DNA of 64,000 bases from Atriophallophorus winterbourni (Eukaryota; Platyhelminthes; Trematoda; Plagiorchiida; Microphallidae): contig JACCGJ010011332.1 of NCBI GenBank assembly GCA_013407085.1, positions 1 to 64,000 on the forward strand, given 5' to 3'. How positions within the stretch are numbered: position 1 is the stretch's first letter; the number at the start of each line of letters is the position of its first letter. The position numbers and the translations under genes were made by a program. This document shows positions 46,689 through 57,379 of this stretch, piece by piece. A model generated the notes under the pieces. That model ran no database searches and was not told the origin of the DNA. It worked only from the letters and a program-made list of their open reading frames with translations.

Positions 46689-46889
46689 GAGCAATTCACA
46701 CCGAAAACTAATTGTCGATTCAAGCCGTCGGCGACCATTAAGACGCACGCATGTTTTAACATCCAAAGAAGCCTGACCAATAACTTCGGTTTACACCCCG
46801 TCATTACTCGGTGATGTAATTTACCCACCATCTTTGACACGTACTCAAATTACCTGCTCAAATGAAACGTCTTTGCTGTCAACATCGAC

Positions 46890-48636
46890 TGTCAAATTTT
46901 GTATACGAATGCTCAAAGCTTGATAAACAAACTACACGAATTGACTGAAATAACTACCACACACTCGCCAGACGTGATTGCTGTAACTGAGGCATGCTTT
47001 CATCCAACTTTAACAGACAATGAAGTTGCCATTGAAGGTATGCCTCTACTTCGTCGCGATCGCCTGACTCGAGGAGGTGGTGTTGCGCTTTACCACATTC
47101 GGAGACTGCTCTGCCAAGAGATCACTGATGACGATTTACAACTGCTAGACAAATTATGGTGTTCGCTGAATGTAACAGCAGGAGAAAAATGCATAGTGGG
47201 TGTGATTTACCGCTCGCCCTCAGCCGACGAAGCCTACTATTCAGCATTACTTGTAAATATACACTTAGCGGCTACCAGATACCGCGGCAGACTTCTACTG
47301 ATCGGAGACTTTAATCTGCCGAACTTTAAGGGAAATTTAGTTCAACCAGAAAATTCCTTAAACGCTTTATTTCAACAGTTGCTAGAAGAAATTCCGCTCT
47401 ACAACCATATATTCAACAATACCCAATTTCGTGGTACAGATATGCCGTCTCTCTTGGACCTAATACTGACAAATGAAGAGCACGTGATTGAAAGTCTCAC
47501 TTATGAAGCTCCAATAGGACTAAGTGACCACTTAGTTATTAAGTTTGACTATATTTGCCAGGCAATCAGAACAAGTGGCATCAACAAGGTGATTAGAAAA
47601 ATTGACTTTCCACAACTTAAATCTACTCTTATGAACGCCCCAGACCCTGGTCTTAAGTCCGACAACGTGCACGATCAGTAGCAGTGTATGATAACCGAAC
47701 TTCAATTTGCCGTTAAATGCACTCTCATTTTGTTCCAAAGGTGCAAAAATGGATATACGTTTAAGCTGAGAAGCCGAACACGAAAATGGTTGACCTTGCG
47801 AAATGCTGCATGGCGTGCTCATCGACATGATACCACTGTTGAGAGTTGGGAGACATTCCGTTTGCTGAGAAATAAGGTAAACAAACTTGTTATTGATGAC
47901 AAACTGAATTATCAAAATCATTTACTCAACAAAATGGAATCCAACCCCAACATTCTCTACCAGATCATAAATAACCGGTCAAGGGTGAAACCAGGAGTTG
48001 CTGCTCCAAAGACACGTGATGGAACAACAACCACAGCATCTCAATCTGCCGAAGTTCTAGCCCATTTCTTCTCCACTGTTTTCAGCCCACGAAAAACCGT
48101 TATCTGTCCCTTAACTCCCGTCATCTCACTCGAAAATGTTCTACAACAACTAAGTATTACATCGGAGAGTGTCCTCCGCACATTGCTAATTCTCAACATG
48201 AGAAAATCACCCGGAGACGACGAAATTACCCCGTTGATTCTTAAAAAACTGTGCTTATACTTTGTGTACGCCTCTCACATACTTGTTTAACCTCCCTTTA
48301 ACCCAAAGTTTCGTTCCATGTGATTGGAAGAATGGCATCATTACCCCCATCCACAAAGGAGGAAACCGTTCCGAAGTATCCAACTATCGACCAGCAACAC
48401 TACTACTGGTGATCTCTAAAGTGATGGAGCGCCTCGTAGCAAACAGCGTCACAAAACATCTGGAAGACAATTGCTTGCTCACAGTCGAACAACACAGCTT
48501 CAGAAAAAAAACTCTTGCCTTTCAAAACTTCTGCTTGCCCTCGATGACTGGACACAAGCTGTAGACAAAGGTCTCACAGTACACGCTTGTTATCTTGATA
48601 TATCAAAAGCATTCGATCGTGTCAACCACAGTCTGA
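46890..48636 (+). pseudogene. CR1 copy G ORF2, 5' portion (endonuclease and RT fingers)
   Basis: The endonuclease (46890-47681) shows LYTNAQSLINKL, VTEACF, GDFNLP, SLLDLILTNEE and GLSDH, then TAG at 47679. The linker and RT start follow (47688-48290): FKLRSRTRKWLTLRNAAWR, NPNILYQIINNRSRVKPG and NMRKSPGDDEITP. A frameshift near 48250 leads to DWKNGIITPIHKGG, NYRPATLLLVISKVME and HACYLDISKAFDRVNHS. The reading is cut at 48637 by the tail of another CR1. The remainder is at 54088-54566 and 55499-56057. Confidence 0.82.
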
Positions 48637-48775
48637 TTCAAAGTGATTCAAAGTTGTAATGGTCTAAAAAGCATTTAGCTTAACAATAATCATGGGATGG
48701 AGTTATGAGGTATATACAAAGAAGAAGAAGAACAGGGAAACTCATGTAATGTAAATCGTGTCAAAATTTGGATTG
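48637..48775 (-). mobile_element. Very short CR1 3' fragment K
   Basis: Begins with a tail of CTTTGAATCA-type repeats and the complement of TGCTTTTTAGACCATTAC, followed by about 110 bp that is repeated, diverged, at the start of H (48800-48850: AAAAAAAGCATTAAGCTTAA). It is either a separate 3'-end insertion or a duplicated 3' UTR. Confidence 0.5.
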
Positions 48776-48985
48776 TCAGAAACTCAGAAACTCAGAAAAT
48801 TGTATGGTAAAAAAAGCATTAAGCTTAATAATAACCATAGGATGACAAGGTATATGGAACATATAAAACTATATAAAAAATATAAAATATCTCAAAAATC
48901 AATAGGGACATTCGTATACCGTATGGTTCGTCATAAACTCATCGAGTTTGAAAGCGAAAACCTCAACAGATTCTGATCGTGTGAT

Positions 48986-51715
48986 TTATTCAGGCAAATA
49001 GTTCCAAGTGAAACAAATTCTTACGGAGAAGAAATTACGACGTATATCCAATCGAGAATGCGGAATGCTTAAAGCCTTTGAATGTGTTCGTGTTCTAGTA
49101 AGGTCATTGGACTTTAGCAAGTGTTTAAGAGGATGGTTTACAGAATGCAGGATTTTGAAGGTCAACATAAGGTCACTACGTATCCGCCGTTGGGTAAAAT
49201 CTTGTAGGTTCAGTTTTAACATTCGCTCTGTGAAAGGCAAATTTCTGTACCGGGAGACCAACTTTGTAGCACTATGATAAATCCTGTCGAGTAGTTCGAT
49301 GTCCTTCCTCAGCCACGGTGCCCAGGCTTGGATGGAATATTCCATAACAGGACGTATATACGTGTTAATTACCCGAGGTAAGGTTTCGGGCGTAAAAATC
49401 CGGAATATTCTTTTGAGAAGACTCAAGATACGACAAGCTTTATTGTACACCATCCGGCAATGCTGTCCCGGCTTCAGGTTAAACGAAACCCAGATGCCCA
49501 GATCTTTTTCTGTTCTGGTCCAAACGAGATCTTGCGTGCCAAGCTGATACGTGTGGTGCAGAAATTTCCCAAGCTGCAGCATTTTACATTTCGCAGGGTT
49601 AAATGGTAACTCATTTAACTGGGACCAACGAAATAAGATGCTTAGATCCCGTTGTAATGCCATACATTCATTAACAGACCTGACAAGTTTCCAAATTTTA
49701 ATATCATCGGCAAATAGTATCAAGTTGCATCCAATATCCTGTACTATATCGTTCATATACACCAAGAATAGAAGAGGTCCAAGCACCGATCCTTGCGAAA
49801 CTCCACTCGTGACGTCTATTTTTCTAGATAAGGTGCTGCCAACGCGAACTTGGACGTGTCTATCAGTAAGATAGTCCCTTATCCAATTCAGCAATATTCC
49901 CGTTATTCCATAGGATTCGAGCTATTTAATTAAGATGTCATGGTTGACTCTGTCGAAAGCTTTAGAAATATCGATGTAGCAAGCATGCACAGCCTCATCT
50001 TCGTCTAGTGCCTTGGTCCAATCCTCGAACGTGGTAAGAAGGTTAGATAAACAGCAACGACCTCTTCGAAAACCGTGTTGTGCTGCTGTCAAAATATTTT
50101 GGTTTTCAAAATGTTCTCTCATGCGCGCAGTCACAATGCGTTCCATTAATTTGGAGATCACCGGAAGTAACATTACCGGTCTATAGTTTGCTGTGTCTGA
50201 ACGGCTACCGCCTTTATAAATAGGAGTTATCACCCCTGCTTTCCATTGCGGTGGTATTTTTCCTTCATTTAAGCTGAGATTGAATATGCGAGTGAGAGGA
50301 GCAGTCAAAGCAACGCGACACCTGCGAAGTACGGCGGGGGAAATTTTGTCTGCGCCAGGGGACTTCTTTTCGTTTAGTCGACAAATTTCCCGCCCAACCA
50401 TGTATTCGTTGATAGTCATTTCACTTAATACTTCGAAATGTGGTGAACTTGATGAAAGTTGATATGGTATACAACGCTTGGGATTGAAGACAAATGAGTA
50501 AAACCTTGCTAAAGCGTCGGCGGTATCTGGGCAGTGTGGGTCAATCCATGAGGTGTTAGTACAGAGATTACACCTGGTTTGATCCTTGATCGTTCATTTA
50601 CTATCTTGTAGAGAAGCTTAGGATTCTTTTCCATTCTCTTAAGCAAGTTCCATTGGAATTGCATGCGATCTTCTCTTACAAGAGTAGTGACTTGATTCCG
50701 TATCTTACAGAATCGTTTCCAAGTTTCTTCCGTACCAAACTTCTTATGAGTTACCCAAGACTCGCTTAACAACTAACCATTTCTTCGTTCTACTCCGAAT
50801 AGCAAACTGGTTGTTGTAGCTGCATTTGTGTGGTACAAAAATCGAGTTTTCGTAAATCTTCGAATTGAGATAATTTAGAAACGAATTGTAATATGAGCCT
50901 GGATCCATTGAATCAAACTCATGAGTGTATGCATCCAGGAGACTGATATTTAAGAATTCAAATTGTATTTTCCTTATGACTTTCGTCTGTTCACACAATC
51001 GTTCCGCACTACATACATAATCAAACAAAAGCACAACATGATCACTCTTCCCCAGTGGTGCGAGGTATTGTATACCCTCTACTGCGGTTGCCCCAGGCGT
51101 TAAGACAAGGTCAAGGGTTGAAGGTTGGTCAAGACCCCGCCAGCGAGTTGGCTGGTTAGCGTGATTGTGTAGTGAAGCAAATTCTATAACCTCCTTGAAT
51201 TTATGTTCAAACGAATGCAGGGAGTGCTCACCTCTCGAAAACAGATGCGGGAGATTAAAATCGCCAATGATTAGCAATTGCATAGTCGGCATCTTGTGAT
51301 CTGATGCAATGATTCGATGAGCTTATCATTGTATGAGCTTTCGGATGATGGCGAGCGGTAAATGATGCCGATCGTACATTCATCTCCATTGACTAGCTTT
51401 ACTGAACACCGCATCGTATCAGGAAGGCTGAGGTCAGGATGATCGATGACGTTACACTGCGCTAAACGTTCGTGATAGTAGACTGCAACTCCACCACCGG
51501 ATCTTCGATCACGATCGCGACGAAGTAGTGACATTTTCGTAATCATAAGCTCAGCATCAGTCATGCAGGGCTGGAACCAAGTCTCTGTAACTGCAACCAA
51601 ATCGGGTGAAAGTCTTTCACAAAGCTCACATAGTTCAGCTAATTTGTTAGTTAAACACTGAGCATTTGTATATATGCACCTGATCGTATTTGTCTTACAC
51701 AATGTCGAATCGTGT
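48986..51715 (-). pseudogene. CR1 copy H ORF2: AP-endonuclease / reverse transcriptase
   Basis: The endonuclease starts at IRCIYTNAQCLTNKLAELCE (near 51690) and shows VTETWF and GGGVAVYYHER. A shift near 51285 leads to GDFNLPHLF, STLDLVLTPG and GKSDH. Further breaks occur near 50750 and 50500. RT: NEKKSPGADKISP, FRRGRCCLSNLLTT, CYIDISKAFDRVNHDIL, stop at 49922, [22 protein letters not shown]. The C-terminal part ends near 48986. No ATG precedes the endonuclease motifs in this frame, which is open back to the slippery heptamer at 51759. This supports fusion by frameshifting rather than separate initiation. Confidence 0.85.
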
Positions 51716-51722
51716 ACTGTAG

Positions 51723-52100
51723 CTATTGGTCCGACTCGCGATGAGCCGGACCCTTTTCGTTTTTTGGGGTAACATTTGAACTGTCAATAACAAGATTGCA
51801 ATCAGGCTGTAGTTGCGATGGTTCTCTGGGTTTCAGTGAGGGAACATGCTTGGGCACACTTAGTCTCACGTCTGGAGCTATCGCTTGACATTCAGGTTGA
51901 ACCTCATCACTAGGCGTTTGTGGGTCGGTGCTATCCGTTTGCTTGCTTTCTGATATTACCCTGGGCAAGCTCAACATGACGTTTTGTGGTAAGTTTTTTC
52001 TATTAGCTTTCCATTCACGTTTGATAGTATCCGTCATTTCTGTTGTGAAAAAGGTTAGCTTTAAAGGGCTAGGACCTTGCCCTTTATAGTTGGCAGACAA
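51723..52100 (-). pseudogene. CR1 copy H ORF1, C-terminal part
   Basis: Reads SANYKGQGPSPLKLTFFTTE, TIKREWKANRKNLPQNVMLS and a Pro/Gln-rich tail ending RESDQ with TAG at 51723. It aligns with the last 125 residues of copy E ORF1. It is cut at 52098 by antisense fragment J. Confidence 0.85.
51728..51765 (-). promoter_or_regulatory. Candidate -1 frameshift signal, CR1 copy H
   Basis: A_AAA_AAC (51765-51759) is in the ORF1 frame (CCA AAA AAC). A 6-nt spacer (51758-51753) is followed by GGTCCGGCTC / GAGTCGGACC (51752-51743 and 51737-51728), ten pairs including one G-U, with a 5-nt loop. The ORF1 stop TAG at 51725-51723 directly follows. The -1 frame is open into ORF2. Confidence 0.8.
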
Positions 52101-52855
52101 AGGAGATGGATAAAAGTTCTTGCATCCACGTCTGTTACCTAGACATTCCGAAAGCTTTTGACAGAGTCAATCATCATTTGCTTCTTCAAAAACTGATACG
52201 TTTAGGAATATGTGATCCACTCCTCTCATGGTTGTGCGACTATCTGTCAGATCGCGACGCCCGAGTTAAAGTTAACGGAGCGCTATCCCAAACGTTCAAA
52301 ACCACCAGTGGAGTCCCACAAGGGTCTGTGCTAGGCCCGCTCCTCTTTCTGTTGTACATAAATGATTTACCCCCCTCATATCGTCCAAAATGTTCCTGTT
52401 CGCGGATGATATGAAAATTTGGACGACAATAAGTTCTGCAGAGGATTGTGAGAAACTGCAAACGGATTTGGACAGCGTGTCGAATTGGGCGGCCATGAAT
52501 GACATGTCATTCAACATACAGAAATGTAAGATGCTCCATCTTGGCAAGAATGTTCCTTGGACATATCGATTGGGAACTGAAAACCTAGCATGGAGCTCGT
52601 TAGAAAAAGATCTTGGAGTGTGGATTAGCGGGAACCTGAAGAGCACAGCGCACTGTCAGAACATATATCGACGAGCAAACAGATTGTTAGGTATCTTTCG
52701 AAGAATATTTGGAAGATTCTCTCTGGTAACGTTACCAAGGATAATGAATGTCTACCTTCGCCCTACGATGGAGTATGCGGTAGAGGTCTGGGCTCCTTGG
52801 CTGCGAAAGGATATTGCTCTCTTCGATAAAATCTATCACAGTGATTATCTACCGG
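52098..52855 (+). mobile_element. Antisense CR1 RT fragment J inside copy H ORF1
   Basis: Plus-strand RT piece: [38 protein letters not shown], a 1-nt shift near 52385, FLFADDMKIW, FNIQKCKMLHLGKNVPW and DLGVWISGNLK. It ends after DKIYHS. Truncated at both ends, with no tail. It replaces about 750 bp of ORF1 between the acidic linker and the SANYKGQG block, so insertion was accompanied by loss of host sequence of similar length. Confidence 0.8.
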
Positions 52856-53221
52856 CTCTTCGGCAGTAACCTCTAAGTCGGGTAACGACGGTGTCTTTAT
52901 GACGTTTATTATCAATTCATTTAGTTTTTGTATATTGGATTCCATTCCATTTAGACGCGTCTCAATATCATATTCAGGGGTTTTCGTCGCCGAGGCTGAC
53001 GGTGTTGATTTGGCCTTGCAAACGAGACACACATAACAAACACCAGGGCAATTATCTCCATTAATAATCGATACTAAATCCGAGGTCAGCGATTTGTCGC
53101 ATTTAGCATGAACTTTCGACAAACAATCGTAACACGTGACAGACTTTGCCTTAGGACTTACCGACTTTCGGCAAACCGCACACATGCAGCCCGGTGCGCT
53201 TTGTTTTCGTTTCGGGGTCAT
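52856..53221 (-). pseudogene. CR1 copy H ORF1, N-terminal zinc finger
   Basis: The ATG at the MTPKRKQ start (near 53221) has the same position as E. The frame is also open further upstream to 53311. The finger is complete: CAVCRKSV, VTCYDCLSKVHAKCDKSLT and CYVCLVCK. A linker follows with ETRLNGMESNIQKL, a short heptad-like helix that may oligomerise. It ends at the J junction near 52856. It is the only copy here with all finger cysteines in one frame. Confidence 0.8.
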
Positions 53222-53621
53222 CCGGTCAGGGTTATGAGCAGCACTGTTCAGTGGTTTGCACAAGCATTGGCTCGGTCGAGCGATCGATGATGAATATAGT
53301 GTGCGCGACAAAAAATTCAGTGTTCACGAAAAAGAGCAAAATCAGAATTTAATCCGGTGATACTCTTCAGTAGTTGATCGCACGATGTTGAAAGTAGGAC
53401 CAGTCGACGGCGAAGAATAAGATCTTTTGAATGACGTTAATCCCTTTGAGGACTTGAAGAGTATTAACAGAGTTGCACGCGTAAATCCAATATGGGAAAA
53501 TCACAATGAATCCCAATTCGCTTGTATTATCGAATATATCGAGTGGTATATCCAGAAAGCTGACTTCGAGAGGAGTCCAACAACGTATAATATATCCACG
53601 TAAGAGTAAGTTAAGAGAAGA

Positions 53622-54034
53622 AGAAGAAGAAGAAGAAAAGAACTTTATTCGTTAAAACGAATTTTCAGTTAATCAAAATAGTTTAAACACAGAATTTCAA
53701 TACGAATAAGGGGGACGTCAAAATTTGATGGGAAAATTTGAGATTGCCAGTCACATTCAAAATCAAAACAGTTTCGGTTCCGTCTGCAGGCATGTATGAG
53801 TTTTCTTTCGCATTATTCTGACCGGCGCAGCAAATTCCCCATCCTTCAAAAAATAAAAATATTGCGCAGCGTTTAAAGCGTGCGGGGCATCAAACGTCCT
53901 TTGTTTACATGTTCACGACATGTTAAAACGTTTGAAAAACAAAAGCTTTCGTATTGACTGAAAAAAAATAAAAATGCATGAAAACATTAATTTTGAGCAC
54001 GGCCGATTCAAAGGCCCCGCTCCAAAAAAAGTTT
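53622..54034 (-). mobile_element. Unidentified 410-bp insertion in copy H 5' UTR
   Basis: Absent from the matching place in copy E (near 40950). On the minus strand it ends ACGAATAAAGTTCTTTTC followed by a TTC repeat, a polyadenylation-like signal plus a short tandem tail, as for a small retroposon. No tRNA-like A/B boxes and no coding frame were found. Higher GC than its surroundings in parts. Confidence 0.45.
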
Positions 54035-54087
54035 AAGAACAGTATATCCTGATCATCAGGAGCTCAAAATTATGCGACCGCACGGCA

Positions 54088-54566
54088 CGTCGTCTATCGG
54101 AGTGTTACTAAAAAAGATGGAGCTATGTGGAATCAAGGGTTCATTACTAGCCTGGTTCGAGGATTATCTCCGAGACCGTGTCATTCGAGTGAGGGTTGAT
54201 GATGCTTTGTCAAGACGTATTGCAGTAACGATTGGGTGCCGCAGGAATCAGTGCTTGGACCACTTCTTTTCCTGATGTATGTCAACGACTTACCGAAACT
54301 TGTTCGCAGCCAAATCTTGTTATTTGCGGATGACATCAAGCTGTGGACACAAGTACGTACAACTGAGGATTGCAGAGAGCTTCAGCTGGACCTCAATGCC
54401 TTACAAGTCTGGTCAGTTAGAAATGAGTGAATGAATGTCAGAAAATGCAAGGTATTGACTGTTGGAAGACATTCCGAGTACTCCTACACCCTTGAAAGCA
54501 CTGACAAGGATAAGGACTCGGGTGAGTGGGTGAGCAGCACTTTGAAACCGTCACATAACGTCACGT
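54088..54566 (+). pseudogene. CR1 copy G ORF2, RT palm portion
   Basis: Resumes after H: LLKKMELCGIKGSLLAWFED (54097 on), [14 protein letters not shown], a 1-nt shift near 54230, [30 protein letters not shown] (catalytic), stop at 54428, VRKCKVLTVGRH and a decayed DLGVW block. It is cut at 54570 by the LTR mini-element. Confidence 0.78.
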
Positions 54567-54570
54567 ATGT

Positions 54571-54724
54571 TGTGGAGTGGCTGTCAGCATGAATACTTAT
54601 TGTCCAATCAGAATGCAGTATCTGTCAGTGTGTGTATCTCTTTATTGTTATTCCCATGATGATTCATATGTTTGTTGACGTGTAGTGAATACACATGTGT
54701 CGCTCTGATCTTGACTTTTCTACA
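54571..54724 (+). repeat. 5' LTR of the mini-element
   Basis: Starts TGTGGAGTGGCTGTCAGCAT and ends GACTTTTCTACA. 154 bp, preceded by TATGT. Confidence 0.93.
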
Positions 54725-54742
54725 TGGTGACGAGGGTGATCG

Positions 54743-55360
54743 ATGAGAAAACGTCGGATAGAACTGAGAACGCCCGTTTTAGCGGCTTTAATGTTCGACC
54801 ACCGGCAACACTCAATGGAAGGCGATGAAGGATTGGCAGAGAGATGGAAACGGTGGAAGGAACAGTTTAGAGACATTCGGACGTTGGCGAATCTGACGAA
54901 TACCGACAAAGCGTATCAAATGGTGACGCTGAGGAATGCGCTTGGTGAACAGGCGACGAATTTCATACAGTGTTTCACCTTTGATAAGAACGAAAACGCA
55001 GATGACTGGGAAACTATCTTCGCGAAGCTCGAAGAACATTGCCTCGGTCAAGTGAACGAGAGATGGAAACTGTGGAAGCAACACTTCAGCGACTTTCGGA
55101 CGTTGGCGAATCTGACGAATACCGATAAAGTGTATCAAATTGTGACGCTGAGGAATGCGCTTGGTGAACAGGCGACGGAGTTTACACAGTGTTTCACTTT
55201 TGTTGAGAACGAAGACGCAGATGACTGGGGAACAATCTTCGCGAAGCTCGAAGAACTTTGCCTCGGTCAAGTGAACGATATAAATTCAATTGTCACGCGC
55301 AAGATGTCGATGAGCCGATCGTTTGAAAAACGGAAGGATGTGGAGTGGCTGTCAGCATGA
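54743..55360 (+). CDS. Gag-like protein with two 73-residue tandem repeats
   Basis: 205 codons, ATG at 54743, intact; the stop lies 22 bp inside the 3' LTR. Residues 33-105 and 106-178 are a tandem duplication. Unit 1 starts ERWKRWKEQFRDIRTLANL and unit 2 ERWKLWKQHFSDFRTLANL, and both contain NTDK-YQ-VTLRNALGEQAT and W-TIFAKLEE-CLGQVN. This resembles the N-terminal capsid domain of metaviral gag, where one such domain is usual. There is no zinc knuckle, protease or RT. It might help packaging of the element's RNA or interfere with a related element's capsid; both are speculation. The two units are similar in DNA (219-bp period, 54839-55057 and 55058-55276), so the duplication is fairly recent. 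Confidence 0.85.
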   Translation: MRKRRIELRTPVLAALMFDHRQHSMEGDEGLAERWKRWKEQFRDIRTLANLTNTDKAYQMVTLRNALGEQATNFIQCFTFDKNENADDWETIFAKLEEHCLGQVNERWKLWKQHFSDFRTLANLTNTDKVYQIVTLRNALGEQATEFTQCFTFVENEDADDWGTIFAKLEELCLGQVNDINSIVTRKMSMSRSFEKRKDVEWLSA

Positions 55361-55492
55361 ATACTCATTGTCCAATCAGAATGCAGTATCTGTCAGTGTG
55401 TCTATCTCTTTATTGTAATTCCCATGATGATTCATATGTTTGTTGACGTGTAGTGAATACACATGTGTCGCTCTGATCTTGACTTTTCTACA
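55339..55492 (+). repeat. 3' LTR of the mini-element
   Basis: Identical ends and length to the 5' LTR, with three substitutions. Followed by TATGT. Confidence 0.93.
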
Positions 55493-55498
55493 TATGTC

Positions 55499-56057
55499 TA
55501 TGAAAAGACGTCACGAGAAATTGTAACTGCTGAAACGCGTGTTCGGGTGTTTCACTAAGCAAACCGTTCATCGAATAATTAATACGTACTTGAGGCCAAC
55601 CATGGAGTACGCGGTTCAGGCTTGGTCACTCTGGCTACAGAAGGACATCAGCCTCTTGCAGAGAATATATCATCGGACTACCAAGCTCGTATGCGGTTTA
55701 AATCACAAACAATACGAAGATCGTATTGCAAGTCTCGATCTATTCGACTTTCGCTACCGCCGTCTTAGAGGTGATTTGATACTTATGTTCAATATACTGC
55801 ATACCCCCAACCATCCTCTAAATCAACTATTCACGCGACTACCACCCAGAACCAGCCGGAGTCACGAATATACAGTACATATTCCCGACTCGAGACTAAA
55901 CTGTCGAAGGTACTTTTATTCCGTACGTGTATGCTTTACCTGGAACGCCCTACCTTGTAATGTTGCACATTCACCCACCTTGGATATATTCAAATCGAAT
56001 TTATACAATTTCATGTTGACCAATCCAAACTTTGAACCCATATATTTTACACCATAA
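55499..56057 (+). pseudogene. CR1 copy G ORF2, C-terminal portion
   Basis: Reads INTYLRPTMEYAVQAW, LWLQKDISLLQRIYHRTTKL, RLRGDLILMFNILHTPNHPL and CRRYFYSVRVCFTWNALP, ending at 56057. It aligns with the C-terminal extension of copies C and E. After it come the 3' UTR and the TTGAA tail at 56215-56237. Confidence 0.85.
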
Positions 56058-57079
56058 AAGCTTTGAACTTTGAAACCGGTTTCTGTCCAATGGATTTTTA
56101 CTTGATTCCTGAACTGCTCAGTAAGCAAACAAAGTCCGTTTTTCCACCCATGTTATTCGTTAATCCCATATTATTCTGTGGTTTTTTCAAGCTATATGCT
56201 TTTTAGACCATTAAAATTGAATTGAATTGAATTGAATATTCCGTGGATAAAAATACCATACAGGGTGTCTTTCCGTGTCGCCTTGAGCGTGCACATTAAA
56301 CATACAATTGGTCTCATTTATACGATCACTTTGCGCTTATGCCCAAAACGGGAGTTTCGACGTACGATAATCAAAAATTTAAATAGGCTGTAACCGGTGA
56401 AGTGTACTAAGATATTTGATGCCATTAAGAAAACTATAAGCTTGAACCCATTGGTGTTGGCTTCGTGAAAAGAAATTGTTGCATTTATGATAAACATCCA
56501 ATAATGTCGTTCAGAACACTTTTGAGGCAGTCTTTTAGAGAATTACTTTGGCATGGCTGACGCACATTTGTTTAACTTCCATTAGGGTTTCTACAAGAGT
56601 CTATCAGCTAAATACTGATGTTTTACCCGATGCATTTCAAGGACGGATTGCCAAGTAGAAATCCTGGGCTTATTAAAAGGTTAGTCATCATATTGAACTT
56701 TGACTATTCCAAAAAATTTCGGTTTTGTGGAATTTGAAATCCCTTAACACGTTTCCGGCGATTGCTAGAAACAGTGGTTTCCGCTCACTGCGATGCATTT
56801 ATTTCACTATATCTTCAGTGCACCATGTGCTATCGCCACGAGAGGTTGTGTGTATGTTGCCCTGGCTGCTAACAGCTGGTTGAAGTGAGAAAATCGGGAC
56901 CCACATGTGATAACCTTCGCATTTGACATTAGAATCTTTTGTCGTAATACGAAGGGACCCACCGGTGGTTCCCCTGATAAATCTTGATATTGTTGCTCTT
57001 TTTGGTGTGCTCCATGGCTTGTTTCTTGTGTTTGAAATTTATTCTCATTATTTTACAGCCTTCGCCGTGAAAATTAGCG

Positions 57080-57379
57080 TTTTTTCGGAAAAACACATCG
57101 GGATGCTCAAGTGAGCTCAAGTTCCTAAACAGATGAACCTCTGAAGATTGACGAAGAAGACCTAGATTTTCAAGATTACTCCTCAGACACTGACAGTACC
57201 ACATCAAATAGAGAAACAACTGATGAAGACAATAACAATCACGCTGAGATAATCAATAATAAACAATTGCATGACACTGAATGGAAGCAAACAACTAAGA
57301 AAAATCGAGTGTTTGAATTCACTGGCAAGGAAAAGCTACGTGTGAGAGTGTCAGCTTCACCTGAAGATGGAAATGTTTT
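57080..57379 (+). pseudogene. piggyBac transposase remnant (P2), N-terminal part
   Basis: The acidic N-terminal region is recognisable (DEEDLDFQDYSSDTDS-like, LHDTEWKQTTKKNRVFEFTG, KEKLRVRVSASPEDGNVF). It stops at the LTR element, whose target duplication GTTTT falls in the codons after GNVF. Confidence 0.8.

Larger units (their letters stand above)
48776..54087 (-). mobile_element. CR1-like LINE copy H
   Basis: Full-length minus-strand element inserted in the RT of copy G. The tail at 48776-48800 consists of imperfect CTCAGAAA units. ORF2 lies at 48986-51715, frameshift-type signal at 51728-51765, ORF1 at 51723-53221 (its middle replaced by fragment J), 5' UTR to 54087 with the conserved terminus GTGCGGTCGCATAATTTTG. 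A 410-bp unrelated segment is inserted in the 5' UTR. Family closest to E by ORF1. Confidence 0.82.
54571..55492 (+). mobile_element. Complete 922-bp nonautonomous LTR element with gag-like ORF
   Basis: LTRs at 54571-54724 and 55339-55492 are 154 bp each, run TG...CA and differ at three positions. The target duplication TATGT is exact (54566-54570 and 55493-55497). A primer-binding-type TGG (54725) and a purine tract (GAAAAACGGAAGGA) flank the 614-bp interior. It carries one intact ORF. The size matches TRIM-type elements, but these usually lack coding capacity. RT, integrase and protease would have to be supplied in trans. Confidence 0.92.
44765..56237 (+). mobile_element. CR1-like LINE copy G, full length, with nested insertions
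   Basis: The outer element is about 5.1 kb once insertions are removed: 44765-48636, 54088-54570 and 55493-56237. The 5' end has the conserved terminal box (44790-44815). ORF1 45110-46684 and ORF2 46900-56057 follow. The 3' end TATATGCTTTTTAGACCAT is followed by TTGAA repeats. Insertions: CR1 pieces K/H at 48637-54087, in the RT just after SKAFDRVNHS, and an LTR mini-element at 54571-55492. It lies in the right arm of the palindrome between CATTGAATT and GAATATTCCG, which are adjacent in the left arm. Confidence 0.85.
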
